Below, in pieces: positions 1-8,758 of a DNA stretch of 63,517 nucleotides. Location of the stretch: NCBI GenBank assembly GCA_002415855.1, contig DIAS01000053.1, forward strand, positions 531 through 64,047, in the 5' to 3' direction. The notes below the pieces were generated by a model. It did not search any database and was not told where the DNA came from. It saw nothing but the letters and a program-made list of their open reading frames with translations. Every line of letters starts with the position of its first letter. Positions within the stretch are counted from its first letter, which is position 1. The DNA comes from Bacteroidales bacterium UBA5072. Lineage in GTDB: Bacteria; Bacteroidota; Bacteroidia; Bacteroidales; UBA10428. A program made the translations under genes and the position numbers.

Positions 1-2926
1 ACAGACCATAACCTGGACGGACAATCTCAGTGAGGATGTTGTTATTTATCTTTATAATGGATCAGGTAATGTATTAACAATCGCGACTTCCACTGCAAGT
101 GACGGCTCATCTTCATGGACGCTGCCAATTGATCTCTCAGCAGGGAGTAATTACCGGATCTATATTGTCAGTGCTGCAAATGCATCCATAAATGATTTCA
201 GCGATTATTTTACCATAACACAACAAACCACCTGTAACGACGCTTACGAGCCCAACAACTCCCTGGGCACATACAACACAACAGCATTCAGCACTGCGTT
301 CGGATCATCATCGTCCAGTAGTTCCATATCGGCCAACATAAGCGCTACCAACGACTGGGATGTATTCCGGCTGAATACAACTGCCGCAGGTACTCTTACT
401 ATCACTATCAGCAATCCACCGGCAGACCTGGCCATTGAACTGTACGACAAAAACCAGACCTGGCTCACCTGGTCAAATAACCCAGGAAGCGAGCAAATCA
501 CATACTCGGTTACAACTACCGGCTATTATTATATCGTTGTTGGCAGCAGTGATGGCGGGTATTCATGTTCAAATTATACCCTTTCGGTTAACTGGACGCC
601 TGCAGGAGCATGTAACGATTCCTACGAAACAAACAATACACTTGGTACGGCAAACACGACTGCATTTCCGACTGCACTGGGATCTTCAACATACAATGGC
701 TCCATTTCTGGCAATATCAGTTCAACCAGCGACTGGGACATATTCCGCCTGAACACGACAGCTGCGGGCTTGTTGACCATTACTGTCAACAATCCACCGG
801 CAGACCTGGCCATTGAACTGTATGACAAAAACCAGACCTACATAAGTCGCTCTGATAATTCCGGCAGCGAACAGCTTGTATATTCGGTCACATCAACCGG
901 CTACTACTATATTGTTCTTGGCAGCAGCAATGGCGGGTACTCGTGTTCAAATTATTCCCTGCAAGTTAGCTGGATAGCCTCAGCCTCATGCACTGACAGT
1001 TTTGAACCGAATAATACCATTGAAACAGCTAATACTGGGGCATTTGCTACACTTGGGACAAGCAATCGATCGAATTCGATAACAGCAACAATACATGCCT
1101 CATCCGATGTGGATTACTACAGATTGAATATAACCAAAAACGGCACCCTTACCGTGAATATGCCAACTCCTCCTGGTGATTATGATATGGCACTTTTTGA
1201 TGCAGGGGGCACACAATTAGCGTATTCAAATTCCTATGGCAGTGAAACGTTCACCTATTCAGTCAATTCAGTCGGGAATTACTATTTGCAGGTATTTGGC
1301 TTTGACAATGTTTATTCGTGTACGTCGTATTCCCTTGGTATTGAATGGACACCAGCAGAAGATCCCTATCTGAATGTTACGGGGTCACCGGTAAATCTTT
1401 CTTCATCAAGCGGATCACAGGGGACATTTACAATAAGTTCTAACACCAGCTGGAACATTAGTGATGATGCCAACTGGTTGACAGTATCACCGGAGAGCGG
1501 AACAAACAACGGATCTGTCACAGTGACTGCGATTAGCGCAAATACCGGAACAACAGTTCGAAATGCAACGGTTACCATAGCAGCATCTGGAGCGGCGATA
1601 AGGACTATCACTGTAACACAGGCAATACCACAAGGCCAATCTAATTTGAAGTATGATCTATCGGCTGCTATAGTAAGTATTTCTGGCACCTATGTTAGTT
1701 TGTCTTTCAGTGTTATAAACGATGGAAATGGTCAGGCTTCAGAAAACCAGGTTGGATATTATCTATGGTCCAATCCATATCCGTCTTCTTCAGATATTTT
1801 AATTGGATCAAGTCAGGTACCCTCTTTAGCACCGGGAGGAAGTTCTTACCAGTCGCTAAATACCAACGTTCTGTCGGTTATACCCAATGCGCCTTCTGGC
1901 ACATACTATGTGGCATTTGTAATTGATTACCTGAATGCTGTAGCTGAATCCAATGAATCAGATAACACAGCATATTTTCTTCAGCAAATCACTATTCCCT
2001 GTGGCGGGGATGATGTATATGAACCCAACAACAGCATTGAAACTGCCAGCACAAATGCCTTTGGCAGGCTGGAAGCGAGCAATTATCAGAATACAATTGC
2101 CGCAGTAATAAATTCTTCAACCGATTTCGATTTCTACAGGCTGGAAGTTACCAATGTCGGTAAACTGACAGTCAGCATGCCGAATCCTCCTGCTGATTAT
2201 GATATTTTACTTACTGATGCATCGGGAAGCACATTGGCTTCTTCTTACACACTGGGGAGTGAAACTTTCACGTATTCCGTTAATTCATCCGGTTATTACT
2301 TTGTTTTTGTTTATGGCTACGACAATGTTTTCTCATGTTCATCCTATTCCCTTGGTATTGAATGGCTCCCAGGTGAAGACCCCTATTTGAATGTGACCGG
2401 ATTACCCGTAAGTCTGGCCGCAGCCAGTGGATCAAAAGGAACCTTTACAATCAGTTCCAACCTAAGCTGGAGCATAGTCGATGATGCTACCTGGTTGTCA
2501 GTGTCCCCGGAAAGTGGTGTAAATAACGGGACAATAACATTGACAGCCAGGAATGCAAACACTGGAACAATGGCTAGAAACGCAACGGTAACCATAAGCG
2601 GAACAGGAGTGGCAACACAAGCATTCGAAGTAGAGCAAAACCATTTAATGACCGCTCTTGAAAACAGCAACAGTGAGGTTTCTGAGATATCTGTAGCACC
2701 AAATCCTTCTTCAGGAATATTTACCCTTGTAGTTCCGACAATCCCAGGCGAGAACTACCAGCTTGAGATATTCAATGGTTCCGGTAACCTGATACTTAAG
2801 GAGATGATCCCTGCAACCAGTACCAGCTTCTCGAAGGAGTATGATTTCACTTCAAATCCGGGAGTTTATTATTTAAGGGTGATGAACAATGAAAACACCA
2901 TGCAATGCAAATTTATCATCAGATGA
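1..2926 (+). CDS. Secreted multidomain protein (PPC/BACON/CARDB) with T9SS sorting tail, 5' partial
   Basis: The reading frame is open from base 2 and ends at a TGA, giving 974 visible residues without a start codon. The internal ATG at 770 is therefore not the start. Modules read in order: a Ser/Thr-rich Kre9/KNH-like beta-sandwich (about 2-220), PPC-like repeats (about 236-600, 608-975 and 986-1350), a BACON domain (about 1364-1621), a CARDB-like domain (about 1640-2000), a fourth PPC (2009-2365), a second BACON (2378-2640) and a C-terminal type A sorting domain (2680-2926, with a PNPSSGIF motif and a final FIIR). PPC repeats show the typical EPNN start and DxDxYR-like core. T9SS tails direct export across the outer membrane and cell-surface attachment or release. 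The catalytic part, if any, lies upstream of the window. BACON and PPC modules often accompany peptidases or glycan-active enzymes, but the substrate cannot be told here. Confidence 0.88.
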   Translation, partial: QTITWTDNLSEDVVIYLYNGSGNVLTIATSTASDGSSSWTLPIDLSAGSNYRIYIVSAANASINDFSDYFTITQQTTCNDAYEPNNSLGTYNTTAFSTAFGSSSSSSSISANISATNDWDVFRLNTTAAGTLTITISNPPADLAIELYDKNQTWLTWSNNPGSEQITYSVTTTGYYYIVVGSSDGGYSCSNYTLSVNWTPAGACNDSYETNNTLGTANTTAFPTALGSSTYNGSISGNISSTSDWDIFRLNTTAAGLLTITVNNPPADLAIELYDKNQTYISRSDNSGSEQLVYSVTSTGYYYIVLGSSNGGYSCSNYSLQVSWIASASCTDSFEPNNTIETANTGAFATLGTSNRSNSITATIHASSDVDYYRLNITKNGTLTVNMPTPPGDYDMALFDAGGTQLAYSNSYGSETFTYSVNSVGNYYLQVFGFDNVYSCTSYSLGIEWTPAEDPYLNVTGSPVNLSSSSGSQGTFTISSNTSWNISDDANWLTVSPESGTNNGSVTVTAISANTGTTVRNATVTIAASGAAIRTITVTQAIPQGQSNLKYDLSAAIVSISGTYVSLSFSVINDGNGQASENQVGYYLWSNPYPSSSDILIGSSQVPSLAPGGSSYQSLNTNVLSVIPNAPSGTYYVAFVIDYLNAVAESNESDNTAYFLQQITIPCGGDDVYEPNNSIETASTNAFGRLEASNYQNTIAAVINSSTDFDFYRLEVTNVGKLTVSMPNPPADYDILLTDASGSTLASSYTLGSETFTYSVNSSGYYFVFVYGYDNVFSCSSYSLGIEWLPGEDPYLNVTGLPVSLAAASGSKGTFTISSNLSWSIVDDATWLSVSPESGVNNGTITLTARNANTGTMARNATVTISGTGVATQAFEVEQNHLMTALENSNSEVSEISVAPNPSSGIFTLVVPTIPGENYQLEIFNGSGNLILKEMIPATSTSFSKEYDFTSNPGVYYLRVMNNENTMQCKFIIR
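236..982 (+). repeat. Near-identical tandem PPC repeat, 378-bp period
   Basis: Two adjacent PPC-coding units are alike at DNA level with an offset of exactly 378 bp (126 codons). For example, the segment starting AATCCACCGGCAGACCTGGC at 413 recurs at 791. This points to a recent in-frame duplication inside the gene. A second, older duplication relates the PPC-BACON block at about 986-1621 to that at about 2009-2640 with an offset of 1017 bp (339 codons). Confidence 0.8.
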
Positions 2927-2967
2927 TTGTGCACGCAGCATTGTTTTAAGCTTTCCTGCCTGAACCG

Positions 2968-3001
2968 GGCCTTTCAGGATTTTCCTGAAAGGCCTTTTTT
3001 T
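2968..3001 (+). terminator. Intrinsic terminator
   Basis: A perfect 12-bp stem (GGCCTTTCAGGA / TCCTGAAAGGCC) with a 3-nt loop is followed by seven T residues. It lies 41 nt after the stop of the T9SS-tail protein and separates it from the biosynthetic cluster. Confidence 0.93.
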
Positions 3002-3067
3002 ACCCACAGAAAAAGTGCCACTATAAAATGGCCCCCAGCGGAGTGAAGATGCTCCGTCTGAAAGGCA

Positions 3068-3097
3068 TTTGATAAAATCTTATTACATTTACCTTAG
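3068..3097 (+). promoter_or_regulatory. Candidate Bacteroidota promoter for the biosynthetic cluster
   Basis: TTTG at 3068-3071 is followed after 18 nt by TACCTTAG at 3090-3097, one mismatch from TAnnTTTG. Transcription would begin near 3103, just upstream of the ATG at 3111. It would begin after the earlier in-frame ATG at 3069, so it also supports the later start for the first gene. Confidence 0.5.
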
Positions 3098-3110
3098 TTA
3101 TAAATTACCC

Positions 3111-4025
3111 ATGTCCAAGAAAGTACTTGTTGTTTATTACACCCAAACCGGTCAGTTGCTGGATATTGTGAATTCAATTACTGCGCCCCTGGCTGCAGAC
3201 AGCGAAGTCAGCCTGGTTTTCGAAGAACTGAAACCCAAACCGCCTTACCCTTTTCCCTGGTCATCTGACGAGTTTTTCCAGGCCATGCCGGAATCGGTTA
3301 AAGGTATCCCATGTGAATTAGAGCCTTTGTCATTTAAAGGACAGGAAGATTTTGACCTCTTAATTATAGCCTGGCAACCCTGGTATTTGTCTCCTTCCAT
3401 CCCCATCCATGCTTTTTTTCAGGATGAAAAAGCAAAGAAACTTCTGGCTGGAAAGCCGGTCATTACAATTGTGGGCAGCCGCAACATGTGGGTCATGGCA
3501 CAGGAAAAGATCAAGGAATATATACGGCAGGCAAACGGCAGGCTGGTCGGGAACATCGTACTTTACGACAAGGCTCCCAATTTATTGAGCGTTGTTTCTG
3601 TTATTCGGTGGATGTTTCTCGGAAAGAAGGAGCGGTATTTATTGGTTATTCCACCTGCAGGCATAGCACAGGATGATATTGCCGGATCATCAAAGTTTGG
3701 CCATTTGATCCATGGCGCCTTACAGAATGGGGAGTTCGATAATCTCCGTGCAGAGCTTGTAGCTGCTGGCGCAGTAGATGTAAAGACCAACCTGGTGATG
3801 ATAGAAAAGCGAGGGATCATCTTTTTTCGGCTGTGGGCGGATTTCATACTAAAGAAAGGTGCATATGGCTCCGGGTCGAGGATCGGCCGTGTAAGGCTCT
3901 TTAAATATTATCTGCTTATAGTGCTCTATTTGGTTTCGCCCTTTGCCTCAATACTATACCTGCTTTTAAAACCATTCCGCAGCAAAGCAATAAAAAAACA
4001 AATATCTTTATATCAGTCTAATTAA
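3111..4025 (+). CDS. DarA-like dialkylresorcinol aromatase (flavodoxin-like)
   Basis: Predicted 304-residue protein. It opens with a flavodoxin-like beta strand and phosphate-binding loop (VVYYTQTGQL, residues about 8-17), and has an alpha/beta core and a hydrophobic helix near the C terminus (about 270-290). This is the pattern of Bacteroidota proteins called dialkylresorcinol condensing enzyme DarA. In the characterised DAR pathway DarB builds a cyclohexanedione and DarA aromatises it to a resorcinol. That role is transferred here by similarity and by the adjacent DarB-like gene. An in-frame ATG at 3069 would add 14 residues, but the candidate promoter and the MSKKVLVVYY start favour 3111. 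First gene of a long co-directional cluster. The family call is good; the reaction has not been shown for this protein. Confidence 0.75.
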   Translation: MSKKVLVVYYTQTGQLLDIVNSITAPLAADSEVSLVFEELKPKPPYPFPWSSDEFFQAMPESVKGIPCELEPLSFKGQEDFDLLIIAWQPWYLSPSIPIHAFFQDEKAKKLLAGKPVITIVGSRNMWVMAQEKIKEYIRQANGRLVGNIVLYDKAPNLLSVVSVIRWMFLGKKERYLLVIPPAGIAQDDIAGSSKFGHLIHGALQNGEFDNLRAELVAAGAVDVKTNLVMIEKRGIIFFRLWADFILKKGAYGSGSRIGRVRLFKYYLLIVLYLVSPFASILYLLLKPFRSKAIKKQISLYQSN

Positions 4026-4045
4026 TCTGGTATAATAGTTTTTTT

Positions 4046-4053
4046 TAGTTTTG
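4046..4053 (+). promoter_or_regulatory. Candidate -7 element upstream of darB-like gene
   Basis: TAGTTTTG matches the Bacteroidota -7 consensus TAnnTTTG exactly and lies 61 nt before the ATG at 4114. No convincing -33 TTTG is seen 19-21 nt upstream. It may be an internal promoter that starts a second transcript at darB. Confidence 0.35.
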
Positions 4054-4113
4054 CACCTTATAACCAGATTTTACTGGCACCTTATTCTTTTGGTTCTTTA
4101 TCCTATTTTTTTT

Positions 4114-5250
4114 ATGTCACACGAGGTATACATCACCGGCATTTCTAAATTTTTACCCAACAGACCAGTTTCCAACGACGAAATGGAAGATTACCTGGGC
4201 ATGATCGATAACCGCCCGTCGAAAGCACGCCGGATTGTTTTGAGAAACAATGGCATTGTCAATCGCCATTATGCGCTGGAAAAGGGAGGTAAGATTACGC
4301 ACAGCAATGCTGAACTTGGCGCTGCTGCTGTGAACCTGTTGTTTGACGAGCGATTTAAAAAGGAGCAGGTTCAATTGCTGGCCTGTGGTACTGCCTCGCC
4401 TGATCAGGTGATGCCTTCGATGGCTTCAATGATTCATGGGTTGCTTGACATACCAGCCATTGAGATTGCTTCATTCTCAGGATCGTGCTGTGCCAGCATG
4501 CAGGCACTGAAGTATTGCCATATGTCCGTTTCAACCGGAAATACATCCAATGCGGTTTGTACGGGGTCTGAATTGTTGTCAGTCTGGATGCTTTCGAAGT
4601 ATTTTGAGAAAGAAACAGAAAATGAAAGCAAGCTAAAAGATAATCCGCTGCTGGCCTTTGAGAAAGAATTCCTGCGGTGGATGCTTTCTGACGGTGCCGG
4701 TGCTGTGCTGCTTGAGGGTAGACCTGCCGGGAAGCAGCCGTTGCGCATCGAGTGGATTGATATCCGGTCGTTTGCCAGCAGCATGGAAACATGCATGTAC
4801 GCTGGTGCGGACAAGGGAGTTGATGGTGAATTGCTGGGCTGGTGCAGGTATGAACCGGAAGACTGGCTCAATAAATCTATCTTTTCGTTGAAGCAGGATA
4901 CCCGCATGCTCGGCGACTTTATTGTGAAGCTGGGTGGACAATACCTGAAAGAACTTGTTGAAATGCGTCATTTCGATATCGACTCCATTGACTACTTCCT
5001 GCCGCATCTGTCTTCAGAGTTTTTCAGGGAACCCATTTACAGGGAATTGACCCAGTTGGGTATCAATATCCCAAAAGAAAAGTGGTTTACCAATCTTTCA
5101 ACAGTCGGCAATGTTGCCACAGTTTCGTTCATCCTCATGCTCGAAGAACTCATGAGAACACGTGAACTTAAAAAGGGACAGAGGATACTCATACAGGTGC
5201 CTGAAAGTGCAAGGTTCACTTATGCCTTTGCATTGCTAACCGTTTGTTAG
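4114..5250 (+). CDS. DarB-like beta-ketoacyl-ACP synthase III
   Basis: A 378-residue FabH/DarB-type ketosynthase, taking the start at MSHEVYITG (4114). A longer frame from 4051 would add 21 hydrophobic residues and cross the candidate promoter. The thiolase-fold Cys-His-Asn triad is visible: Cys126 in GSCCASM, His298 in FLPHLSS and Asn333 in VGNVATVS. Family members join two acyl/polyketide chains; DarB makes the 1,3-cyclohexanedione precursor of dialkylresorcinols and flexirubins. It sits directly behind the DarA-like gene, the usual pairing. A general FabH role is less likely because of this pairing and the surrounding ACP/KS genes. Confidence 0.8.
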   Translation: MSHEVYITGISKFLPNRPVSNDEMEDYLGMIDNRPSKARRIVLRNNGIVNRHYALEKGGKITHSNAELGAAAVNLLFDERFKKEQVQLLACGTASPDQVMPSMASMIHGLLDIPAIEIASFSGSCCASMQALKYCHMSVSTGNTSNAVCTGSELLSVWMLSKYFEKETENESKLKDNPLLAFEKEFLRWMLSDGAGAVLLEGRPAGKQPLRIEWIDIRSFASSMETCMYAGADKGVDGELLGWCRYEPEDWLNKSIFSLKQDTRMLGDFIVKLGGQYLKELVEMRHFDIDSIDYFLPHLSSEFFREPIYRELTQLGINIPKEKWFTNLSTVGNVATVSFILMLEELMRTRELKKGQRILIQVPESARFTYAFALLTVC

Positions 5251-5296
5251 CAGAAGATTCAATATTTGAAGATAATAGACAAGGGAACCAAAAACC

Positions 5297-5728
5297 ATGA
5301 AAATTGACGAAGTTCCGCAGGATGAGGCATATATGATCAAAGGGAAGATCCGTGATGTATGTTATGCCCTGGACAAGGACGGTCATTATACCAGTACGCT
5401 CAGTATGGGTTGGAAGCCTAAGAATGAAGCCATAGGTCTTGCCTGGGAAGAGGTCTACCATCGGGTTGAGGAGGTGAGGCAGCAGGTACAGGCAGGGAGG
5501 CTCAGTCCACTTGCTTTTTATATGGAACTCAACATTATGAATCCCTCAATACTGGCAAGTTATACTGGAATTCACAGGTGGAAGGTCAGAAGGCATCTGA
5601 AAATGAAATATTTTTTGAACCTTAAACAGGAAGTGTTGGAGAAATACGCCGGGGCTTTGAACATTACTGCCGCTGAACTGGTTGATACCAAAAGAATACA
5701 GACGGTAGTTCTTAAACATGAAGATTGA
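5297..5728 (+). CDS. Conserved-looking small protein with HTH-like C-terminal half
   Basis: 143 residues, no recognised family name. The N-terminal half is acidic/aromatic. The C-terminal half (about 80-140) reads like a Cro/C1-type helix-turn-helix: ILASYTGIHRWKVRRHLK followed by a helical stretch ending in NITAAELVD. No signal peptide or membrane segment. It overlaps the next gene by 11 nt, so it is probably translated together with it. It may be a cluster-specific regulator or a small adaptor for the acyl-transfer enzymes. The HTH reading is inference from pattern only. Confidence 0.6.
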   Translation: MKIDEVPQDEAYMIKGKIRDVCYALDKDGHYTSTLSMGWKPKNEAIGLAWEEVYHRVEEVRQQVQAGRLSPLAFYMELNIMNPSILASYTGIHRWKVRRHLKMKYFLNLKQEVLEKYAGALNITAAELVDTKRIQTVVLKHED

Positions 5729-6719
5729 CTTTCAACATAATGTAGCAGCTCACTGTGAAAACGGTGTGACTTCAAACCTGCTTAAGTTTTACGGGATTAA
5801 CCTGAGCGAACCTATGATATTTGGCATTGGCTCAGGCTATTTCTTTTCGCATATGCCATTCATCAAGCTGAACGGAATGGCGGTTACTTCCTTCAGGGTA
5901 TGGCCGGGTATGATTTTCAAAAGAGTTACCCGGAGGCTCGGTATCCGGGTTAAGCGCAAGAAGTTCCGAAATCAGGAAAACGCAATGCGGGAACTTGACA
6001 AAATGCTGGACAAGGGTATTCCTGTGGGAATGCTTGTTGGTGTATACCAGCTGCCCTATTTCCCCAGGGAGTACAGGTTTCATTTTAACGCCCACAACAT
6101 AACAGTGTTTGGAAAGGAAGGGGATCGCTATGTTGTGAGCGATCCGGTAATGGAAAATGTGGAAACCCTTTCTTATGACGAACTTAAAAAGGTCAGGTTT
6201 GCCAAAGGCACCTACCCGCCCAGTGGAAGGATGTATTACATCGCAGAAATTCCGGCCGAGGTAAATGTTAAATCCGCTATTATCAAGGGAATACGTAAAA
6301 CTGCCAAGGATATGTTGACCATTCCGGTTCCCATGTTTGGAATTGATGGTATCCGGTTTCTTGCCCGGAGAATGAGGAAATGGCCCGCTAAACTTGGAGA
6401 AAAATCTGCTGCCCTGAACCTGGCCCAGGTGATCAGGATGCTTGAGGAGATTGGAACCGGCGGGGCGGGTTTCAGGTTTATCTACGCCGCATTTCTGCAG
6501 GAATGTGCGGAAGTACTGCAGAAACCCTGGTTGAATGAACTCAGCCGGGAAATGACAGGAATAGGAGATCAATGGCGTGAATTTGCCATACTGGCTGCCC
6601 GTTGCTTTAAGAACCGGGATAAGGGCCAGACTTCCTATGACCAGCTTGCCGACATGCTGATGAATATCGCACAGCGGGAGGAAAAGGTTTTCCTTCAACT
6701 CCAAACAATCGACCTGTGA
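5718..6719 (+). CDS. BtrH-type acyltransferase-fold protein
   Basis: 333 residues. The N-terminal part resembles the BtrH N-terminal domain, a papain-like fold; BtrH moves an acyl group from an ACP to ribostamycin in butirosin synthesis. A candidate Cys-His-Asp triad is visible: Cys13 in AHCENG, His in FNAHNITVFG (about 128) and Asp in VVSDPV (about 142). The C-terminal 150 residues are helical, like the DUF4872 region that usually follows. In this cluster it could move or cyclise an ACP-bound chain, or process a peptide. Starts inside the preceding gene and shares a TGATG junction with the next. Confidence 0.7.
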   Translation: MKIDFQHNVAAHCENGVTSNLLKFYGINLSEPMIFGIGSGYFFSHMPFIKLNGMAVTSFRVWPGMIFKRVTRRLGIRVKRKKFRNQENAMRELDKMLDKGIPVGMLVGVYQLPYFPREYRFHFNAHNITVFGKEGDRYVVSDPVMENVETLSYDELKKVRFAKGTYPPSGRMYYIAEIPAEVNVKSAIIKGIRKTAKDMLTIPVPMFGIDGIRFLARRMRKWPAKLGEKSAALNLAQVIRMLEEIGTGGAGFRFIYAAFLQECAEVLQKPWLNELSREMTGIGDQWREFAILAARCFKNRDKGQTSYDQLADMLMNIAQREEKVFLQLQTIDL

Positions 6720-7471
6720 TGAACAACAAAACTGCGATCCATATTCAGAATCTGACCAGGTATTACAGGGGCAATGCAAAACCGGCCATTGATAATGTAA
6801 GCCTTGATGTATATGAAGGCCGTATTTTTGGCTTACTTGGGCCCAATGGGGCCGGTAAAACCACAATGATACGCATTCTGTGCGGGCTGCTGACGCCTTC
6901 GGCCGGAGAGGTGGTCATAGGAGGCTACTCACTGAGGCATGAACTGCCCAGAATTAAACGGATCATTGGTGTGGTACCTCAGGAAATCGCTTTGTATCCG
7001 ACACTTACAGCACGGGAAAACCTTTCTGTGTATGGCGGGGTATGCGGTTTACAGGGAAAGGAACTGAAGGATCGTATAGATAAATGGCTTTCTGTATTCG
7101 GGCTCGAAAAGAGCCAGCACCAGCAGACCGGACGCTATTCAGGCGGCATGAAGCGGCGACTGAACCTGATAGCCGGCTTGTTGCACAATCCAAAGATCCT
7201 GTTTCTCGATGAACCCACTGTTGGTGTTGACGTGCAATCAAAGATTGTGATCATCGAAAATTTAATGGAGATCAACAGAACAGGAACAACCATTGTGTAT
7301 ACATCACATTACCTGGAGGAAGCTGAAAACCTGTGCTCTTACCTTGCCATCATCGATGAAGGAAAGATCATCACCCAGGGAACCCTGAATGAGATCAGGA
7401 TTTTGCACAATTCTGACTCAAAGCTCGAGGACATCTTCCTGGAAATCACCGGTAAAGATCTGAGGGATTAA
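6719..7471 (+). CDS. ABC transporter ATP-binding protein
   Basis: 250 residues, ABC-2 type ATPase. Walker A (GPNGAGKTT), Q-loop region (VPQEIALYP), signature (YSGGMKRR) and Walker B followed by the catalytic Glu (LFLDEP) are intact, as is the switch His (YTSHYLEE). The ATG at 6719 overlaps the preceding stop by one base (TGATG). It is a better start than the GTG three bases earlier. It pairs with the permease that follows after 3 nt, giving an efflux system that probably exports or places the cluster product in the envelope. Confidence 0.92.
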   Translation: MNNKTAIHIQNLTRYYRGNAKPAIDNVSLDVYEGRIFGLLGPNGAGKTTMIRILCGLLTPSAGEVVIGGYSLRHELPRIKRIIGVVPQEIALYPTLTARENLSVYGGVCGLQGKELKDRIDKWLSVFGLEKSQHQQTGRYSGGMKRRLNLIAGLLHNPKILFLDEPTVGVDVQSKIVIIENLMEINRTGTTIVYTSHYLEEAENLCSYLAIIDEGKIITQGTLNEIRILHNSDSKLEDIFLEITGKDLRD

Positions 7472-7474
7472 GTC

Positions 7475-8755
7475 ATGCAAGTAATTTGTAAACTGGTTTA
7501 CAAGGACTTTCTGGTTATCATCAGGGACAGGGGAGGCCTTGCCATGCTGTTCCTCATGCCTATGGCGCTTGTGCTCATCATGACGAGTCTGCAGGACAAT
7601 ACCTTTAAAGCCCTTAACGAAAGTGGCATCAGGCTGCTGTTGCAGAACAATGATACGGATTCCCTGGGTTCAGCCATTGAACAGGAGATCCTACATTCCA
7701 ACTTCTTTAGTGTATACAGGGATATCAACGGGAATAAACCCACAGAACAGGAAATAAAGGATGCTGTAGCTTCGGGTAAGTACCAGATTGGCATTATCAT
7801 ACCGGCAGGGGCAACCCAACTCATCCGGGAGCAGGTGAAACAAAATGTAACCAGGCTCTTCTCCGGTGACACTACCATATCCCCAGGCATAAACGATTCG
7901 GTCGTGGTCATGCTCTATGTGGATCCCGCAACCAAAAACTCACTGCGCTCCACGCTTCAGGGATCAATCCGTGAATATTCAGCCCGGGTTGAATCACGCA
8001 TTGTGTTGAATGAGCTGTCGAGGGAGATCAACAGCCGTATGATGGTGTCTCTTCCCAACCTGAACCAGATAAGGCAGGAAATGGTCTTTTACAGGGAAGA
8101 ATATGTCGCCAGGGGCAATAAAACGGTTGTCCCGAATTCTGTACAACACAATGTGCCCGCATGGACACTGTTTGCCATGTTCTTTATCGTAATACCTTTC
8201 GCCAGCGCCATGATCAAAGAGCGCGAAGAAGGAAGCCTTTCAAGGTTGCTCACCATGCCGTGCTCCTACACCGGCATCATGGTGAGCAAAATCGTTGTAT
8301 ACCTGGTTGTGTGTTTCGTGCAGTTTATCCTGATCATGCTCATGGGACTGTATTTGTTCCCGATTTTTGGCTTGCCTGCCCTGGTAATTAACGGCAGGAT
8401 TGTAAGCTTGTCGGTTATGGCACTTACTGCCGCCCTTGCTGCAATTGGTTATGGAATATCAGTGGGGACAATTGCCCGGACACATCAACAGGCTGCTATT
8501 TTCGCCTCTATTTCGGTCGTGATCCTGGCAGCTGTGGGAGGGATCTGGGTGCCTGTTTTTGTAATGCCTCCTTTTCTGAGAGAGATCAGTGTTGCCTCTC
8601 CACTCAACTGGGGACTTAACGGTTTTTATGATATCCTGGTGCGTAATGCCCGACTAGCCGATGTTATGCATTACGGGATCTGGATGATCCTGTTTTCGAT
8701 TGGGTGCCTGCTGATTGCTTTGTATTATCACAAGTCAAGAAACGAATACAACTGA
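7475..8755 (+). CDS. ABC-2 type transporter permease
   Basis: 426 residues. One N-terminal membrane helix (about 20-40) is followed by a large extracytoplasmic domain (about 45-225) and a C-terminal set of five or so membrane helices. A conserved cytoplasmic KEREEGSL stretch near residue 250 contacts the ATPase in this family (YhhJ/DrrB-like layout). Fits a half-transporter dimer with the ATPase 3 nt upstream. Comparable ABC pairs are found in flexirubin loci, so lipid or pigment export is a reasonable inference. The transported compound is unknown. Confidence 0.88.
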   Translation: MQVICKLVYKDFLVIIRDRGGLAMLFLMPMALVLIMTSLQDNTFKALNESGIRLLLQNNDTDSLGSAIEQEILHSNFFSVYRDINGNKPTEQEIKDAVASGKYQIGIIIPAGATQLIREQVKQNVTRLFSGDTTISPGINDSVVVMLYVDPATKNSLRSTLQGSIREYSARVESRIVLNELSREINSRMMVSLPNLNQIRQEMVFYREEYVARGNKTVVPNSVQHNVPAWTLFAMFFIVIPFASAMIKEREEGSLSRLLTMPCSYTGIMVSKIVVYLVVCFVQFILIMLMGLYLFPIFGLPALVINGRIVSLSVMALTAALAAIGYGISVGTIARTHQQAAIFASISVVILAAVGGIWVPVFVMPPFLREISVASPLNWGLNGFYDILVRNARLADVMHYGIWMILFSIGCLLIALYYHKSRNEYN

Positions 8756-8758
8756 AAC

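Noticed and set aside
435..752. 105-codon plus-strand frame inside the PPC region
   Set aside because: It is out of frame with the clear PPC/BACON protein whose frame is open from base 2.
3040..3057. CGGAG / CTCCG hairpin upstream of the darA-like gene as a riboswitch
   Set aside because: Five-base-pair stem only, upstream of the candidate promoter and with no known riboswitch features.
5832..6866. 344-codon minus-strand frame opposite the BtrH-like and ABC genes
   Set aside because: No family pattern, and it lies wholly opposite two well-supported coding regions; a shadow of biased codon use.
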